A stretch of 64,000 nt of DNA from Acanthaster planci (lineage: Eukaryota; Echinodermata; Asteroidea; Valvatida; Acanthasteridae). The translations under genes were made by a program, and so were the position numbers. The stretch lies in NCBI RefSeq assembly GCF_001949145.1, contig NW_019091446.1:634454-698453 (forward strand), written 5' to 3'. Below the pieces are notes generated by a model. That model saw only the letters and a list, made by a program, of their open reading frames with translations. It did not search any database and was not told where the DNA came from. Below are positions 44,965 to 58,509 of this stretch, piece after piece (positions within the stretch are counted from its first letter, which is position 1; the number at the start of each line of letters is the position of its first letter).

Positions 44965-47900
44965 GTACGTGGGGTTTTTTTATTCAGTTGTTCTTTGAGG
45001 ATTTGTTCTTGCAGGAGTCCGGAGCTGCATCTGAATCTGTTGTCTACAGGGGGTTATTTTCGTGACCCTTAGCTAGAAGCATGTTTGTGACATTAACGCA
45101 GTAACAAGGAACATGTTTGAGGTGGCCCATAAAAACACAGAACCAAAAACAGGTCATGCTAGAGAGAAAAAAATGTGTAAGGTTGCAGACGCAATTCATG
45201 ACAAAAGTCGTGTCAAGGGTCGACTTTAAGCTTTTTTGCCCAGAAGGTTAAAATGGCTCCTGTTTCTATGGTAGCCAATTCACAACAATTATGGACAATT
45301 CACACAATGCTAGTCAGGTAATCACAGCAGCAAAGGATGTCCGTGTATCATGTGGTAAGCGTCCATGATGCATGCAACGGGCAGGCGATAAACCTTGTGC
45401 CGGAGCAGGATATTTTGTGAAAATTTGCTCGTTTCGAGTAAATGCAAAATCACGTCAAATTAAACTCCTGAACACGGAGAATACATACATAGACAAGAGA
45501 CCAAGTTTTGCGAATTAACTTGAAGAAATCCTCTTGCAACATCGACGCTTTTTCAATCTGCAGCTGTAGGGTTGCTTGCGTGTACGGCCAGTGTAGCATA
45601 ATCGATCGGGACGTACAGACTGGTTGGCACATTTCCATCACACATTCTTTGGCATGGGCATGGCAGGAACCAGTGCAGCCTTGCTTTGATGGATTGAGCC
45701 TTGTGCGCGTGTTTTCACCACTGGGACAGCGAAATGTGAAGGGAATTTGTGAAACTAAGAGAAGTTTCTTTTCAAAAATTGCAAATGTAAGTAGGAGAAA
45801 TATAAAACGAGCTGTCTTAACATGAGAAAAGGTTGTCGAACCTACCCCACCACGGTAAATATTTTGGTGATTTCTTTGGAATAAAATGTGTCCTCACCCA
45901 ACCTCTTGCTTTAACACGGGTTACCAGGCTCTAATTATGGCAGTGTGTCCGCTCAGTGTGGACCCATACATTTTCAGTCAGTCTTCAGAAAGTTTCTAAC
46001 TATTGCTGGTCCTTTACATTCTTGAAGAAAGTAGCCGTTTTGGTTTGGGAATACATAATTTATTGATTTGGAGACAACGAAAAATTGCCTATTTTTTAAA
46101 ATTTGAACCCGCAATTAACCAACTGCAGCCTTCAGTTCTTGTTCAGTCAAAAGAGTGACAACACACAGGCCTTACTAAAGCTGTGAAAATGCCCAACCAA
46201 TGATCAAAGTAGAAACATGTCTACATGTAGGTCTAGGTTTCGCCTGTTGAAAATATGCAGGGACACGTTGACAGTTGATGTAACTCTGGTAACTCATTTC
46301 GGAAACAACCTCAAACCAAGCCTTTGTCTACTGCCATTTCTGTGTAGGAGTATGCCTGGTCCACGGTCAGAGAGAGTGGAGACCGGCGAATGTTTCATAT
46401 TGACTCAAGGATCCCAAGTACACGTAGTTACAGAAACAAATTACCCTGTCTGGTCAATCCCAGTTTGAAATTCCTTGGAGTACAGCCAATGTGCTGAGTA
46501 AGACTCTTGTTTTGATAAACTGTTTATTTCCTGTTTTCTCTCCTGTTTCTTTCTGTGCCATTTGTTTTCCCTCTCCAACATTGCCCTTTTTTTACTCAGA
46601 ATTCTGTCTTCCTCGTGGTCCCAGCCCACTGCGTTGCCCCATTTTTTACCTGGAATAACCTCCCCCCAGACTAAAAGCCTTGTGTTTTTTCCCAAAAGGA
46701 TGTAAAGAAACAGGAAAATGCCAGATTTCAGAGCATTAGGACTTTTATGGTAAAGGGAAGACCTAGTGAAAGAGAGGAGCTTCTAACCGGTAGTCGCTCA
46801 TTCATTACCTGGGGATAATGACAGTGTGAAGAGAAATTACTGTCTTGGTCCCTCACTCTAACACTTCAATTACAACACTTTGTACAAATCCATTCAAAGT
46901 ACTTAAATACCTCAGAGGTTCTTTCCATAGCTTGCTGTATATTTGAAAGAAACAGAAATGAATGTCAAACACTTTGGATGCCAGCAGTGTCTTTGCAAGA
47001 AGGAAGAAAAATGTGATTTAAGGTTCCATTTAGTATACTAAAGACAAAAAAGTGTCATATGATATTTTAGATGAGTTTGGTCTCTGCTGGCTTTTGGAAA
47101 ACTTCCACAGAATTGGTTCATCATGCAGTCATTCCTTGTATCTAACAAGGCTTTACTTATTGTAGAGGAAAGGTACATACCGGTATTTAGGATGACTATG
47201 GTGGTCCCTTTCATTTGAGTGTGATAGTACCAGTAATCTGAATTGTTGCCACCTGAAAACCTCTTAACCGCGACACTTTCTCTCATGTTCCAAAGTTTTC
47301 AAAATGATCCTCCAAATGGATACAGTAATTATGTGATTTTGTTTGTTGCTATACATGTAATTTGCCTCATAGACAAAAATTTAAAAAGAAAACACAACCT
47401 CTTGTTCCATCACACCGGACCACTTACTGACGATATTCTGTGTGCAAGCCTGTGACTGTATTTGTCTAAACAGGAGCATCGACTAGACTGGAACAGTTGC
47501 CGTGTCCAAAACATTAAAACTGATACAGAAGTGATGCTGATACCAGTTGAATCTCTCAACCCAGTTCAAGAATTGAAGTTTAGATACATGTGAGCTCCAG
47601 TGATTCCCTGACCTTTAGATGCAGTGACCTATAGACTGAGATATTGTTATTATGCTGTAATATGAGACATATTTAATTGGCTAGATATTGTCGGGTTTAT
47701 ATGAAGAGGAAGGCGTGTGACCAGCGGAAGTTGTAGGTATTAGATTATAAACAGTCATAATCAACACTCTGAAAGAGAGTTACGGCCATTCTCGTGAAGG
47801 ATTGTTAAAAAAGTTAATTTCAAAAGATGGAAGCGTCAGTAAGAGCATAAATATGATGTAATATAAATATAATTCAAACTCAACTTGGAAAGATGGGCTT

Positions 47901-49789
47901 GGTCTGCCAAATTCAACAGATTAAGAGGGGATAGTAACAGGGATTCTTGACATTGCAGAATGGGTTCTGATTTAGTTGACAGAAGTCAAGTTGAGTCTGT
48001 GGTCCCAAATTTATTATCTGTGATGGGAAGAAGGATCTCTTGACCTTGCTTGAACGTGAGTGACATTACGTTGTCAAGATATACCGAGAAAGAAAAAACT
48101 TTCAAGTAAAGGACATTAGAAGGAACAAATCGAACGAGAAATGACAGTTACAGTTCAGGGTATGTTTATTGACAAAGTGGGGCTTGAACTCTCTCTGGCA
48201 CAAATCACACTCTTGTAGGGGATACTAAGATGGCACTGGCAAACATAACCGTCCACCGATAACCACCCCCCCACCTCCGATAAGGCAGGATCCTGCTGAA
48301 AAAAAAAGGAAGAAGAAAGAAAGAACCAAAAGAATGAGCTGCAAAAAAAAAAAAAGAGTAAAAAAGATGACGCACTTGACAAACTGTAGACTCCATAGAC
48401 TGGAGCTTGAGATATGTAACATACAATGGCTGGCTTTGGAAGTGATCTATACTACAGGCCGAAACCAGACACTGGGATATAGAATCGGCCATGAATGCAT
48501 CTTCCACGGAAGTTGTTGTGCGGTCTATTGATCCAGTAACTGACCAATTTCAGCCCTGTTATTGAACTGTTCCTTCAGCTTTTCTGTCTGTTTTACCCGA
48601 GGGGAGTGAAGTACTGTAAGCAGTCCAGCCCTGAATTGCTGTCAGCGTACCGTTATGGTGCACAGCAGTTCTGAAAGTTTAATCGTTGCAAGTGTCAACA
48701 GGCTTAAGATCAAATTGAAACCTCACTCTGAAACCTTATCCAAAAACTACTTTGAAAGTTTGGCTTCTCAACAGAGCACATCCTTTTTATGACAATATAG
48801 AAGGTATCGTTTCAACTCTTAGCATTATCAGAAATTATTCATAACGGGTTTGGATAAGTACTCGTACTCAAAAAGGAAATACATTAGGTAGATACAGTGG
48901 TTTTTTTTTCAATCAGTACAAATTATTTGAATCATGGCTCTATAAAACTCCCCTTGAGCGCCACATTGCACGCACCTTGGAAAATCAATGCTTGAAGAGT
49001 ATTCAAATTTATCTTAGAAATCTGATTAAAGTGGAAATACTGTTTTTCTCTTCATTTTCTATGAAATGATTTCTTCAGAAGCAAAGTAGTTTTTCTTTGA
49101 ATCCAGCTGAAACTACATGTACGGCACATTGGTAATAATTGGAAAGGAGGTATGTAATATCTCTGGAACTGACTCAAATTGTTTCTTTGAAAGGAAGGAC
49201 TTGTTTATCCAAGCACATTAATATTTCTTTGAAACCAAATCCATCTACACCACATCTTTTTCAAAACAGACGGAAGTTTACCGTTGAATCTTTTTCAAGC
49301 GATCCCCATTTTAAACATTTGTGTTCGTACCAGCTTAGATGGATTTTTCTTAGCCAGCAGTCAAAACAAGAATCTTTCAGAGAAAGAACAATATTTTCTT
49401 CAGCACAACTGGATATTTCTTTGTACATTGTTCTTATTTGCCATCTTTGGAATGGGAGAAGTGGGCCCTGTCTAAGAAACAAGGGGAACTCCATCTCTGG
49501 CTAGTAATAGTTTTCAGCTCACAGAAATAAGGCACATGTTAGTGCTTTCCTGAAACCCCAAAAGCTACAGATCTCACTATATCTCACTCCCAGCTTTTTT
49601 GAAGCTTGATTTATTCTTCTCAAGCAATTTTACACTTGGAAGTCTTTAGGTCTTTGTGTATAGAGCCTTAAGGTCAATTAGTTGCATAAGCACAATGCTC
49701 ATAATTTACAAAGCTGGAAGTTCACGGAATAGCAAGCCACCACTTGCACTATTTCAACCTTTAGGGACCAAGCCTACAGGACAACTCCT

Positions 49790-49822
49790 GATGGAAATCT
49801 GATGGAAATCTGATGGAAATCT
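49790..49822. repeat. Three tandem copies of an 11-bp unit
   Basis: TGATGGAAATC repeated three times. Confidence 0.85.
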
Positions 49823-50274
49823 TTCCATTCTTACAGATAATTGGAAACTTACAGGCTCGTCATAACTCCAAGCGCACATTTGTAGAATTCACCCATTTTC
49901 CATGTGTGAGTCAACCCAAAACATTACTTACATGTACATATACCCATCTCGCTACTTCAGACTTAGTCCTTGTCAACAAATCCTGCCAACTGCAGATGAA
50001 TAGGAATTCGATTTTTTTATCCGTGTACATTTGTGATTTCTACATTTATCAACTTATCCTCACAATGAGCAGCCAAGTGTGTTTTTTCTTATGAGAAGTA
50101 AGTGAAATACAGCCTTTGGACTTATTTATACGATTCTGCAAGCATACCTTTTACATGCAACTCATGACTTTTCAGTAATCTTTCAAATAAGGAGCTGTAA
50201 TATTGCACCTGAACATGTGATTTTGGCTTTAATACATAACACCTGTATGCTTGGACAAGAAGACCATAATGACA

Positions 50275-50303
50275 GATCAGATCAGATCAGATCAGACAGA
50301 TCA
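50275..50303. repeat. GATCA microsatellite
   Basis: Consecutive GATCA units, followed by a broken unit after GACA. Confidence 0.9.
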
Positions 50304-50540
50304 AAGAATGTTGCCTGCCTTTACTAGCTGAAAGTAGTTAACTTGAGGTACAATGTGATAGTTACATTTTTGACTTAACCCCCGGACACTTTAGGGGCAG
50401 AGAGTGTTCGTACGCCATTTGTTATTAATCTGTGGGCGTTTAATGACTAACTCGGCCGTATTTGTCCCAGATGCAAGAATGCTGTGCTACGGCTGGTTGA
50501 AGGGGACCAAATCCACGCAAGGCCACGATTTGGTTCCCGT

Positions 50541-50738
50541 TTACCAGCTAAAGCACAGTAAAATGACGAAACCCGCGATGACTCCGATAATGATGCGAAT
50601 GATAGTGATGATGTTGCTGGCTGCCCCTGTAATGTTCTCTCCAGACCAGTTGCGCCTCCAGAAGTCAGCTCTAAACTTTGTCCTCTTCACCTCATCTTCA
50701 TCTTTTTCGTTGCCGAGGTTTGCAGATCTGAACTTGAT
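50541..50738 (-). CDS. Candidate terminal exon of a nested antisense gene, C-terminal transmembrane helix
   Basis: Read on the minus strand, an open frame follows an AG at the 50739-50740 boundary and runs 65 codons to TAA (50541-50543). It starts with a charged segment (GNEKDEDEVKRTKFRADFW), then a WSGENITG linker with an N-x-T glycosylation motif. The final helix is rich in Ile and Val (SNIITIIRIIIGVIAGFVIL), ending LLCFSW. Such a tail is typical of a tail-anchored or single-pass membrane protein. Codon choice (ATC, GTC, TTC) looks coding. The start at phase 0 agrees with the end phase of the candidate exon at 53477-53562. The acceptor is not pyrimidine-rich, and I do not recognise the protein. 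Confidence 0.4.
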   Translation of the reverse strand: MKFRSANLGNEKDEDEVKRTKFRADFWRRNWSGENITGAASNIITIIRIIIGVIAGFVILLCFSW

Positions 50739-51002
50739 CTAAGTCCAACTCACAGCCCTACTTTTACTCTTTAGACGTGGGCTTGCTTACTGCAAGTGGT
50801 CATGCAATTCTAACATTACTGAAAAACAACTGAACAATGTTACTTACACTCGATCTACATGTACTAGGTAAATTCATTAGGGTATTGGTCATTGATGTCA
50901 GATTATTGCAGCAGAACCTGGGTTTGAAAAGGAGTATGACCAAAGAAAAACGACATTATTGCTTTATTTTATAAGACTTAAAGGTTTTCATGGTGAAAGA
51001 AA

Positions 51003-51073
51003 CTAGATCTATAGTAAAGATTGCGGTAACACCATTGGTGTTACCGCATGCTTTATTTTACATTTAGATCTAA
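51003..51073. repeat. Perfect palindrome within nested inverted repeat
   Basis: GCGGTAACACCA (51023-51034) and TGGTGTTACCGC (51036-51047) are exact inverted copies around one T. Outside them, TAGATCTA-like words at both edges form a second pair. It could extrude as a cruciform or bind a dimeric protein; no function is known. Confidence 0.6.
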
Positions 51074-53476
51074 GTGAAAAGGTCCTGGAAAGATCACCAA
51101 ACACATTATGGTAAACAGCATCATTTGTCTATGCTCTCAGCTGAAAATAAATGTGAAGTTTATGTACATGTAGGTGGTTAATTCCAATTGTAACCTAGCT
51201 TTCAGTTTTCTGGGTTCATCCTGTATGCTTCATCACAGACAGATATGTGTACTTTGTGTTACTGAAGGATGGCAACAGGCTGGCATCTGTGGGAGAAAAT
51301 GGTTCACTAGAATAATGATGTTAATTGGAAACAACAATTTAGTTGCTGGTTTTCAGTGGGTAACAGCTCTAGGATTTGTTTAAATTTTTTTTTTCTTATT
51401 GTATTTTTTGGTTACATTTGTGGAACTAAGTTGGCCATAATTAACTGACGTGCAAAGAAAGCTTACATATATGTTGAAAAAAATCAAACCAACCTGATGC
51501 TTCCATGATCCCTTGTACCGACCTTTGTTTATGCTGATTTGCCATTAATTGCAATGGTGTATGGAATAATACAGGTGCTCATTGCTTTGGCTACTTGGTA
51601 CCAGTATGCGCTGCATGTACGTATATGCCTATTTGGAGATCATGCTCCCGTAAAGTAGTCAGGTAGTAGGCTGAAGTCAGTCGCAAATTTTTGCATTCAT
51701 AATGTGAGGCTATGTATCTTTCGAAAGTTTCTTAGCCAGTTTTTAAGCTTCTGTCTGTGAAGATTTGAAGTAGCTCAGCAGTCTCCTCAAGCAGCTACAG
51801 AATCAATTCAGGATAGATTGTACCAGACATGTAGAATGAGCAGTTGTTGCAGACGAGATACAGGAATACTGTAGATCTAATACTTGTTTAGAAAGTTTGT
51901 GACCGGTTATAACTAGCAGATTTTCAAACCATCCCTGTTACTTTGATATGTCTCTGCATAGAGTACATACATCCCTTTCTGGTTTCAATTAGTGTTTCTG
52001 TCTGGCCCATCTAACTTCTCTTTTCAAGATGGCACAGTTTTGAGAGGAAAATTCTTTACATGCTGCTGCAACATCACAGTTTGAACCTTGAAGAATTCAA
52101 TCCCAGGAGCAAGTTTGTATTTTTTTTGGTCCCACATCACAGTGTGGGACAAATCACAAATGAGCATATGATGCTCATTTGTATCCCCGACACAAATTGT
52201 CAAACAAGTAACAAAATAATGAATTTACCCATTTGTCTGTTGCCTCTGTGTAAACAGTTCATTTTGACCACGGTTACATTTTTGAAACTTGTTCAGAAGT
52301 TGCAAGAAAGCAACCCTCACTGTCGAGTTGGACTAGTTCACTGATCATCATCCTAAACTTCAGCTTGCTGTTCCAGGATACTTCCATGGGAGCATATTGT
52401 TTTTACAATTTGAAAACACAAAAAACCACACACACACACAAAAACAAGAAATATGTGTATTTGTTCAGATGCAAAGGTTCCTGTGTTCCTAAGCTTCATA
52501 AGCAAGGTCTCCAAATCTGTTGGAATTTTAAGTACTGTTTGAATGTTTGTGGCAAATAGAAACGATCAAACGTCACGTTGTGCAGTTGCCTTGCCATAGT
52601 TTTGCGCCATGAGCCACTGAATGTCACAGTACAGCAGACGCCACTCTCATTGCCTCGTCTGTTTCAATCATTTGCAAGTGATCACTGATCTCACCATGAA
52701 TAGTTGATTAAATACATGCATGCCTTCTCCGTTGTCCTACAGTGCCACTTGTTTTTCCACTCATTTGTGTGATGCCTCCTCGGCTGAATTGATCAGTAAC
52801 AATATTTGCTGGTAAGGCAGCAACCACATGTATAAACTGTGGGCCGATGTGTAGCTACCTGCGTTTTGGTTGTGCAAACATTTTGGTTTTCTATACTGGT
52901 TATGATTCTTCTTTGGAGCTGTTTTCTACACACCCTGCTGTCTGCATGCAGTGCGCGTTTTAGGATGGCAGATCTATTATATGCTTCCTTTCGTAAATGA
53001 ATATTAAATAACTGCTAAGATTACATTATTTCATTGTTAAGATATGAAAAACCAGCTGATCATAAAACTTAGCGGTATGTTTGTTGGGGTCTGGCGAGTA
53101 AAAATTGGAAGTGTTTGGAGCTTTGGTCAGATTAAAAACACCAACACATATCAGTGCTCTTTCACCGTATGCAAATTAAGTGTGAAAAAGTGACACATGT
53201 GCATGTATGAACATAATATAATTATGTGGTTGCAGATAAGTAATATTTAAGAATTTAAGCTTGTTGTAAGTAATCTATTATATCTGCCATTTCCATGACC
53301 ATTGTCATTCTATAGTTTTGTTAGAAGAGAAAGGATTATGTAAGCAGACTAATAATTCTTTATACCATGCAGATTCTAGTTACATCATCAAGAATCAATT
53401 TTACATGTAATTTGGTGTTGAGCAATAGACTACTAATCAACGTGGCAGTTGCCAATGAAATAGAATCACTGCTCAC

Positions 53477-53562
53477 CATGCAGTCTGATGCAAATGGTTC
53501 AGTGTGCAGGCTGGCACTCCTGCTGCTCCTGTGAATGATCTTGCAGACTTTTCCATCACCAT
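53477..53562 (-). CDS. Candidate internal exon of a nested antisense gene
   Basis: On the minus strand a good acceptor (GACTACTTTGTTGCAG) and a strong donor (GTGAGC) bound 86 bases. The frame, entering at phase 1 and leaving at phase 0, reads GDGKVCKIIHRSSRSASLHT then EPFASDCM. No domain recognised. Both neighbouring candidates fit its phases. Confidence 0.35.
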
Positions 53563-54906
53563 CTGCAACAAAGTAGTCAAAGATATGACAAGTTAAGTGA
53601 TGGTACATGCCCAGTGTAATGAGCAAATGATTGTCTGCATAATTTGCACATGTAGGTTGTCCAAGGGGACAAGATGTCATCCTTGCTACAGCTAAGTTGT
53701 AAACAATGCCGCTGACATCTGTGGATTGGATTCTCTCTAAAATTCAGGGAGTAGGCCATATGCTGCACAGCTAGCGACACACTTTTACTTGGTATCGAAG
53801 TGTGTCAGATCAAAAAAACAGGTTAGCAACCCAAATTTTACAAATCATGCTATGTGTATCTGGGGGTTTTGTGGAATTTTTGCTTAGCACATCAAACAGC
53901 TAATTAGAAACCTATTTAGCCCTGCAGGCTTCTCAGGACTTGACTTGGCAGACTTGTTCTCAACCAATGAACACTGTTTAGAGTGGATTGTAACAGCTAC
54001 CCTGGGTTTCATATTTGACAAGTATCCTGTTATTTAGTTGAGCACACAACAAGTAAGCCTTAAAGTGACTAGAACTGGTCAGTAGTGTAGAAGGTTAGAA
54101 TTTGGGGGGGCAGACGACATTTTCTTTTTGACTAATTTGAAAAGGTTTCCAGACACTCACCTGCTCTGTTTAAGAAGAGAGGTGAAGGTAAAATGTTGCT
54201 CTGCGTGAGTCGTAAACTATGAGTTCACTCAGCTCTCCAAATTTTTGGACAAGTACATGTAAGATGTGCAGTGGTGCTGGTACAGTACTTGTGACAATGC
54301 TTGCTAGTTTTAAAAGCAGTTCCACAAATGTTCAACATCATTGTGACTCTTTGCTACTATGAAACTTAAGAGCTCCATTCAAAGTAGCAAACTTTGTGCC
54401 AAGTACAATTAATGGAAGACACATTTGTTTTAATTACTAGTGTTTCTCTGAAGATATGAAGCTTTCCGAGTGACTGCTATTGTGGGTCTTATTGATGACT
54501 GTATCAGCCACTTCATCATAGTCATTTGTGATTCAGAGACGTCACTCGCCAAAAAAAAAGATTAAAAACAGAGAAACACGTAAGCATCAGATAACCTCCA
54601 GTAACCTTTTTTGGATTTTTTCCCCAAGCCTGCAAACTGTCTTTGACGTCATTTGTTTGTAAATTAACCGCGGTGGCCTCGGTAGCCTACTTGATGGCAA
54701 CAGTGCACGGGGCTGCATCAGCTGATTAAAGTATCCCACCAAGTTGGCATCCTCAAAGACTCTCATGAATTTATGCAGTGACGCAGTCAGGATGATGCAG
54801 AATGAAGACGTAATTCCTTATATTTACACCTCCAGTTAGCCAAACAACAACAATCGAAATACACGTAAGTCCCGTTGAAAGACATCGTGTACAAAACAAA
54901 GTGACG

Positions 54907-55151
54907 CTAAGAGGCACAAATGGCAGTCAGGAGGTTCATCTGTGGCTTGAAGGATGGTTGTTTTGGACGTAAGCACATTTCTTCACTTCCTGTCTGTGTA
55001 GACTGCTTGCCACCATTATCGTCATGTTGCGCTGTTGTTGTATCCAACAGTTTTGAAGGATGAGCATGAAAATAATCTGCAAGTTCCTGTGTTTTTTTCA
55101 AAATCACAAATGACATTTTGGGGGTTAGCCTATCCTCTTGGCCGATTCCCA
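54907..55151 (-). CDS. Candidate alternative terminal exon of a nested antisense gene
   Basis: Minus-strand acceptor ATTTTACCGGCAG, then 81 codons (2-base entry phase) ending in TAG at 54907-54909. The protein reads GIGQEDRLTPKMSFVILKKT, then QELADYFHAHPSKLL and a polar tail ending LLTAICAS. The entry phase matches the exit phase of 59191-59418. If real it gives a soluble C-terminus instead of the membrane tail at 50541-50738. Not recognised. Confidence 0.35.
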
Positions 55152-55970
55152 CTGCCGGTAAAATGGTGGCTTTTATAGATGAGCATGCAACCAGTAATAG
55201 ACTTGTAGACTGCTATTGCCCTGCTGGATAAAAAAGAGAAGTCAGTGAACATTAAACTCACCACACTACACACTGTAGTGAGAATGCTTTTGTTTTCAAT
55301 AAGACAATTGGAAGTACCGCGGTAAGCAATTCTTGGCCAAAGCAATGGCTGTCTGTGACATGAAGATAAATCAAAGTCGTTATTTGTTTTTTAAAAGGAC
55401 AAAGCAAATCAATTTCAAATGTGTGTTCCTTGTTTGTTTGTTTTTTTTTTCAAAAAATATCACTTATGCATAGTTGAGAAAGTAAGTGAAGGTAAAACTG
55501 AATGTGGAACTGACATCTTGTTTCCCCCTCGAGAAAGTTGACAAGTAATTATGCCTTTCATTGGTGCAGCAAATGACAATCTTAATGATGAGGTTGGCCA
55601 AGCAACCCTGTTGCAGCAGGTGAGTGTACATGCCAAACTACATGTATCCTCCACAGCCTCAACCAATTTGCAGATGGTGTAGCAATATCCTTTTTAAGTA
55701 GGGCATCCATCATCCCAACGTCTCCTGACAGAATCCATCACTGGATCTCTTTCCTATTATCTCGTGTATCATTATCCTGCTGATCCTCTTTCAGCCCTCT
55801 GTCGCCCTGTCCTCCTCTGGAAGTTCGTCCTCCCACCATCATTGTTAACAGAAAAACAACATGGGAATAATTTAGTTCCCCTAAAAGGAGAGCCTTTCTA
55901 TATCCGTCGAATAGTTGGCCGTGTTTTTTTCCACCAGTGCTGGTACAGCCTGCTGGCTGGTACAGAGCTG

Positions 55971-55999
55971 ACTGGCTGGCTGGCTGGCTGGTTGGCTTG
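55971..55999. repeat. TGGC tetranucleotide repeat
   Basis: About six units of CTGG/TGGC within a GC-rich patch. Confidence 0.8.
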
Positions 56000-58443
56000 C
56001 TGTCAGCGTTGATCCACCCTCCCACTGCAGGGAGATGTGTCCTGGAATGAGCCGACATCCCCCGTCCGTCTCGGTTTAAATAACCCCGGCGTCGATGGGA
56101 GGATGGGGGCCTTCTCACATATGCACAGCACAGTGCGGACATTCTGCCGCAGTAAAGGTCTCCCCCTACCCTCCCATTCAGCCGCTGCGGATCCGATGAC
56201 TCTCCCCCCCCTTCCACTGTCTGCGGCCGTGCCATATGTTGTCAGAGGCTATTGTGTACCTACGCTGTAGTGTGTGGGCAGAATGACATTTCTGTAATCA
56301 TGCAGGCATGCCTCTTTGAGCACACAGACAAACCGCTGCTCTGGGTGCCAAACCAAAGAATTCCGGAACTGGGAGCATTGTACCCATAAACCCTCACCAA
56401 TAAATAGGGAAACTGGGTACTTTGAATGGACAAATGCCCTGGCCTTATCCAGTTGACCTTAACAAATATGTGAACAGGGTAGTCTCTGACCAAGAAATTA
56501 AAAGAAGGGGAAGGAACTACTAGCAATGCCTGCCAAAAGGTTTTCTTTGTAAGATTATATCCTGATCTTTTTAGTCCAGCCAAATTGGGCCGTGACCTAC
56601 CAAACACACCCCCATTTAAACTAATCTGTAAGAATACATAAGTAGCGAGAATAAGGGAGACGTTTTCAGTTACAGCTTGAACTTTCAGAGTCAGGCTGAT
56701 GAGACATGCATAGATTTTTTTCACAGATCTATCCTGCTTTAGGAATTATTGACTTCCAGCATTCTCCCGATTCTAATATTTTGGTGCCCAAACTATAAAA
56801 GGATAAAGGGATTAAAGCAACTAAAAGCAGACAAGTTTTTCTTTCCTTTTTCTGCGTTGCTTGTGCTGGACTTAAGTATTTACACTCATACAAGTACATA
56901 AACCTACATTCCCACAAATATGAAGGCACCAAGTTGACCAGCCAGCTTTGCAGCTTTATCAGGTGTCACAAAACCCTTACAATTACTATCTGGCAATCAG
57001 ACCTAGAACACTATTTATTCAAGGTGATTAGTAGCTCTTGTTCAAAACTTAAGTTGAAAAGGCCAGTGTCCTGTGGCTACATGATAGCATTGTAAATATC
57101 AGAGAGGATATTGAAAATGGAACACTGCTACACCCAAAGTGGTGTTAGAATTCTAATCCTGTGTCATCAGTCCATTCTGCCGTGTCATATTTCCAAGTTT
57201 AAGAACAAACAGAAAGTTAGCCTTTGACAATCACAAAGAGGTCATCTATATACGTGTATGTATGGAAAACCAAAATTGATATTGTATGCAAATATTATAT
57301 TGGACATTAAAATAACTATTTCTGGAAAGTAAAACCGTTTAAAAAGGGAGTTAAAATTAGGAAAAAGCACAAAAATATCTATGAAGGCTACAAACAGGAA
57401 ACACCTATGAGTAATAAAATTATTTTTAAGCAAGTTTAAAATTGAAGGTCTTAACTCTGTACTTAAATATGCTTTCAAAAAAAGATCGAGAACGGTGGAT
57501 GCCAGTTAGCAATGTGTTCCAGTATTCATGTTGAGTTTAAGGAAGTAAATTTTTATTTTCTTCCTAAAGCTTATTGCTTTGCCATTGGCTCTAGTTTTCC
57601 ATGACTTTGGCCTCCCCCCCATGTTTCCCCAGCAGAACAGCTGAATATTCTGGCCACATTCTGGGTGTCACTCCCTAACAAAGAGAAAAGCCAACAGCTC
57701 TTCAAATTGCCCAAAGATTTAGAGTTTCTGTAAGCCGCCCATTTGTGTGTATTAATGTGTGCGTTGGATGCCCTGTGAGGTTGAAAATGCCTGAAACTCC
57801 AATTCTCCTTGACATCTGCAAAAGTCGTTACCAGTACATACTTGTACACACACACACACATTGGAAAGGGAAAAGACCACATTCCTATAGGATTTAAATT
57901 TGGAGTTGCTGAAATGCTTGCATGTCACAGGCACAGGTCAAATTACAATTTAAAACTCGTTTGCTTGTTTGATATCAAAATGGGTAGTCCACACAGTGTT
58001 TCCCTTTGGTTTTTTTTTTCCTAAAGAACATCAGAAACTAACACAAATAGAGTTCTAATTGAGTTTACCTTTAGTTCATATCTGTTGAAGGATTTGTACG
58101 TGGGAAGCTTTTGCTTGTGGATTGATAGTTTTGTCAACAGCTTCCTGCATGTGTTAAAATTCCTTTCATTTTGAGAGTTAAGCCCAAAAAGGGAATCATG
58201 GAAGAAATAGGCTTTAATCCAACATGACTGGTTGTGGGGATTTGTTAAGCTGTCAATTGCATAAGCCTTATAAAAGCCTCTGCAACACAACTCATTTTCC
58301 CATGTTGTCAGTTTGATACGCAATAGTGGCTAATCCAAACATCGCTACTTTCCCCTCCAACACTCCACCCATGCCAGGCAGTCTTCATTTTCTGTGGGGG
58401 GAATATGCGTCGTTGACCGTTGAGTCCCGTTGGCTCAGCCGAA

Positions 58444-58509
58444 GCCGGCCTGCTCCATGCGGCCCTTCAGTGGCTGGCCGGCCTGCTCCATGCGGCCCTT
58501 CAGTGGCTG
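58444..58509. repeat. 33-bp exact tandem duplication
   Basis: The unit beginning GCCGGCCTGCTCCATGC occurs twice back to back (58444-58476 and 58477-58509) without a mismatch, so the duplication is recent or gene-converted. Confidence 0.9.

Noticed and set aside
55570-55619. Plus-strand 50-bp mini-exon between GGTGCAG and GTGAGT
   Set aside because: Good splice signals, but the peptide does not match any part of MIB1 and there is no neighbouring exon to join.
55738-56235. 165-codon minus-strand frame
   Set aside because: Lies in a GC-rich, TGGC-repeat patch where stops are rare; composition is low-complexity and no splice partner or domain was found.
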